Part shown: positions 5,034 through 5,401 of the stretch, piece by piece
How the letters are laid out: each line of letters opens with the position of its first letter
Position numbering within the stretch: position 1 is the stretch's first letter
Assembly (NCBI GenBank): GCA_002422225.1
Contig: DITX01000075.1
Location: 1-5,401 of the forward strand
Length of the DNA: 5,401 nt
Direction: 5' to 3'
Source of the DNA: Gammaproteobacteria bacterium UBA6173
GTDB taxonomy: Bacteria; Pseudomonadota; Gammaproteobacteria; Pseudomonadales; Pseudohongiellaceae
The notes under the pieces: generated by a model
The model's database searches: none
The model's input: only the letters and a program-made list of their open reading frames with translations
What the model was told of the DNA's origin: nothing
Position numbers and translations under genes: made by a program

Positions 5034-5401
5034 TGGTGTTGCCGGCAACACTCAGTAATCGCTTCCTCACTCTCAGAGCGAGAGCGCTGCTGGTGCTGAC
5101 CGCCATTTTTACGATATCCCATTTGCTCAGTCTGATGGTGTATGAGTCCAATCGGCATAAAGTTGTCCTATTGACTGAGGCCGTGGATCTTGCTGACCGA
5201 ATTATTGGCATCGTTGATCTTGCCGAGCGATTTCCTCAGTCAGATCGCGCTCAGATTCTGGCTGCTGCGCAGACCCAATTCCTGTTTATGTATCCAGATG
5301 TTATCCAGTCTGCGGATGCCAGTTGTGAACAAAACGACTTTTCTAACCGGATCACAGAACGTTTAAATAGTTGGTTCACCCTGTATCCAGGATTGGATGC
5401 C
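5033..5401 (+). CDS. Sensor histidine kinase, N-terminal part (cut by window edge)
   Basis: This is an open reading frame of 123 codons with no stop before the window end. It starts at an ATG that shares one base with the regulator stop (TAATG), a typical coupling of regulator and cognate kinase. The basic start (RFLTLRARA) is followed by a transmembrane helix (about 18-36) and then YESNRHKVVLLTEAVDLADRI, the beginning of an extracytoplasmic sensor region. A helical LADRIIGIVDLAERFPQSDRAQIL segment (about 55-78) is common in EnvZ-like kinases. The HAMP, histidine and ATPase domains lie beyond the window, so the kinase call rests on topology, the sensor pattern and position after a response regulator. 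No strong ribosome binding site is present, consistent with coupled translation. The signal sensed is unknown. Confidence 0.85.
   Translation, partial: MVLPATLSNRFLTLRARALLVLTAIFTISHLLSLMVYESNRHKVVLLTEAVDLADRIIGIVDLAERFPQSDRAQILAAAQTQFLFMYPDVIQSADASCEQNDFSNRITERLNSWFTLYPGLDA

Noticed and set aside
4797..5211. Minus-strand frames opposite the regulator and kinase
   Set aside because: Both overlap clearly coding plus-strand sequence and show no motifs.
1..5401. CRISPR array, tRNA/rRNA genes, insertion sequences or phage elements
   Set aside because: I saw no regular spaced repeats, tRNA-like or rRNA-like segments, terminal inverted repeats or transposase frames.

Overview
The window looks like a chromosomal segment of a Gram-negative bacterium. 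A gammaproteobacterium is my best guess, based on protein style, an OmpR/EnvZ-type two-component pair and roughly balanced base composition; the sequence alone does not fix the genus.

Positions 1-3783 (minus strand) carry six tightly packed genes of a multi-subunit Mrp/Mnh-type monovalent cation/proton antiporter. They are read right to left as mrpE, mrpF, mrpG, a long fused gene (MrpA C-terminal part + MbhE-like + MrpB), mrpC and mrpD. mrpD runs off the left edge. Every junction overlaps by 1-4 bases or leaves a gap of 2, so this is one translationally coupled operon. The order E-F-G-[A'/B]-C-D differs from the classic mrpABCDEFG order and resembles the antiporter module of archaeal membrane-bound hydrogenase (Mbh) operons. 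No MrpA N-terminal (NuoL-like) part is present here; any second large antiporter subunit would have to lie left of position 1.

Positions 3784-4313 are mostly non-coding but not empty. A short minus-strand gene (3903-4112) with a near-perfect ribosome binding site encodes a 69-residue protein with a hydrophobic N-terminus, which I do not recognise. Upstream of it lies an A/T-rich imperfect tandem repeat of 21-bp period (4152-4194), overlapping a TTGACA box. A 13-bp palindrome (4249-4261) and a run of ten Gs (4302-4311) precede the next gene.

Positions 4314-5401 (plus strand, divergent) hold an OmpR-family response regulator and, overlapping its stop codon, the first 123 codons of a sensor histidine kinase that runs off the right edge.

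The working picture is a divergent locus in which a two-component system may control itself, the small membrane protein and possibly the antiporter operon through the 21-bp repeats. The gene identities are well supported; the regulatory link is inference.
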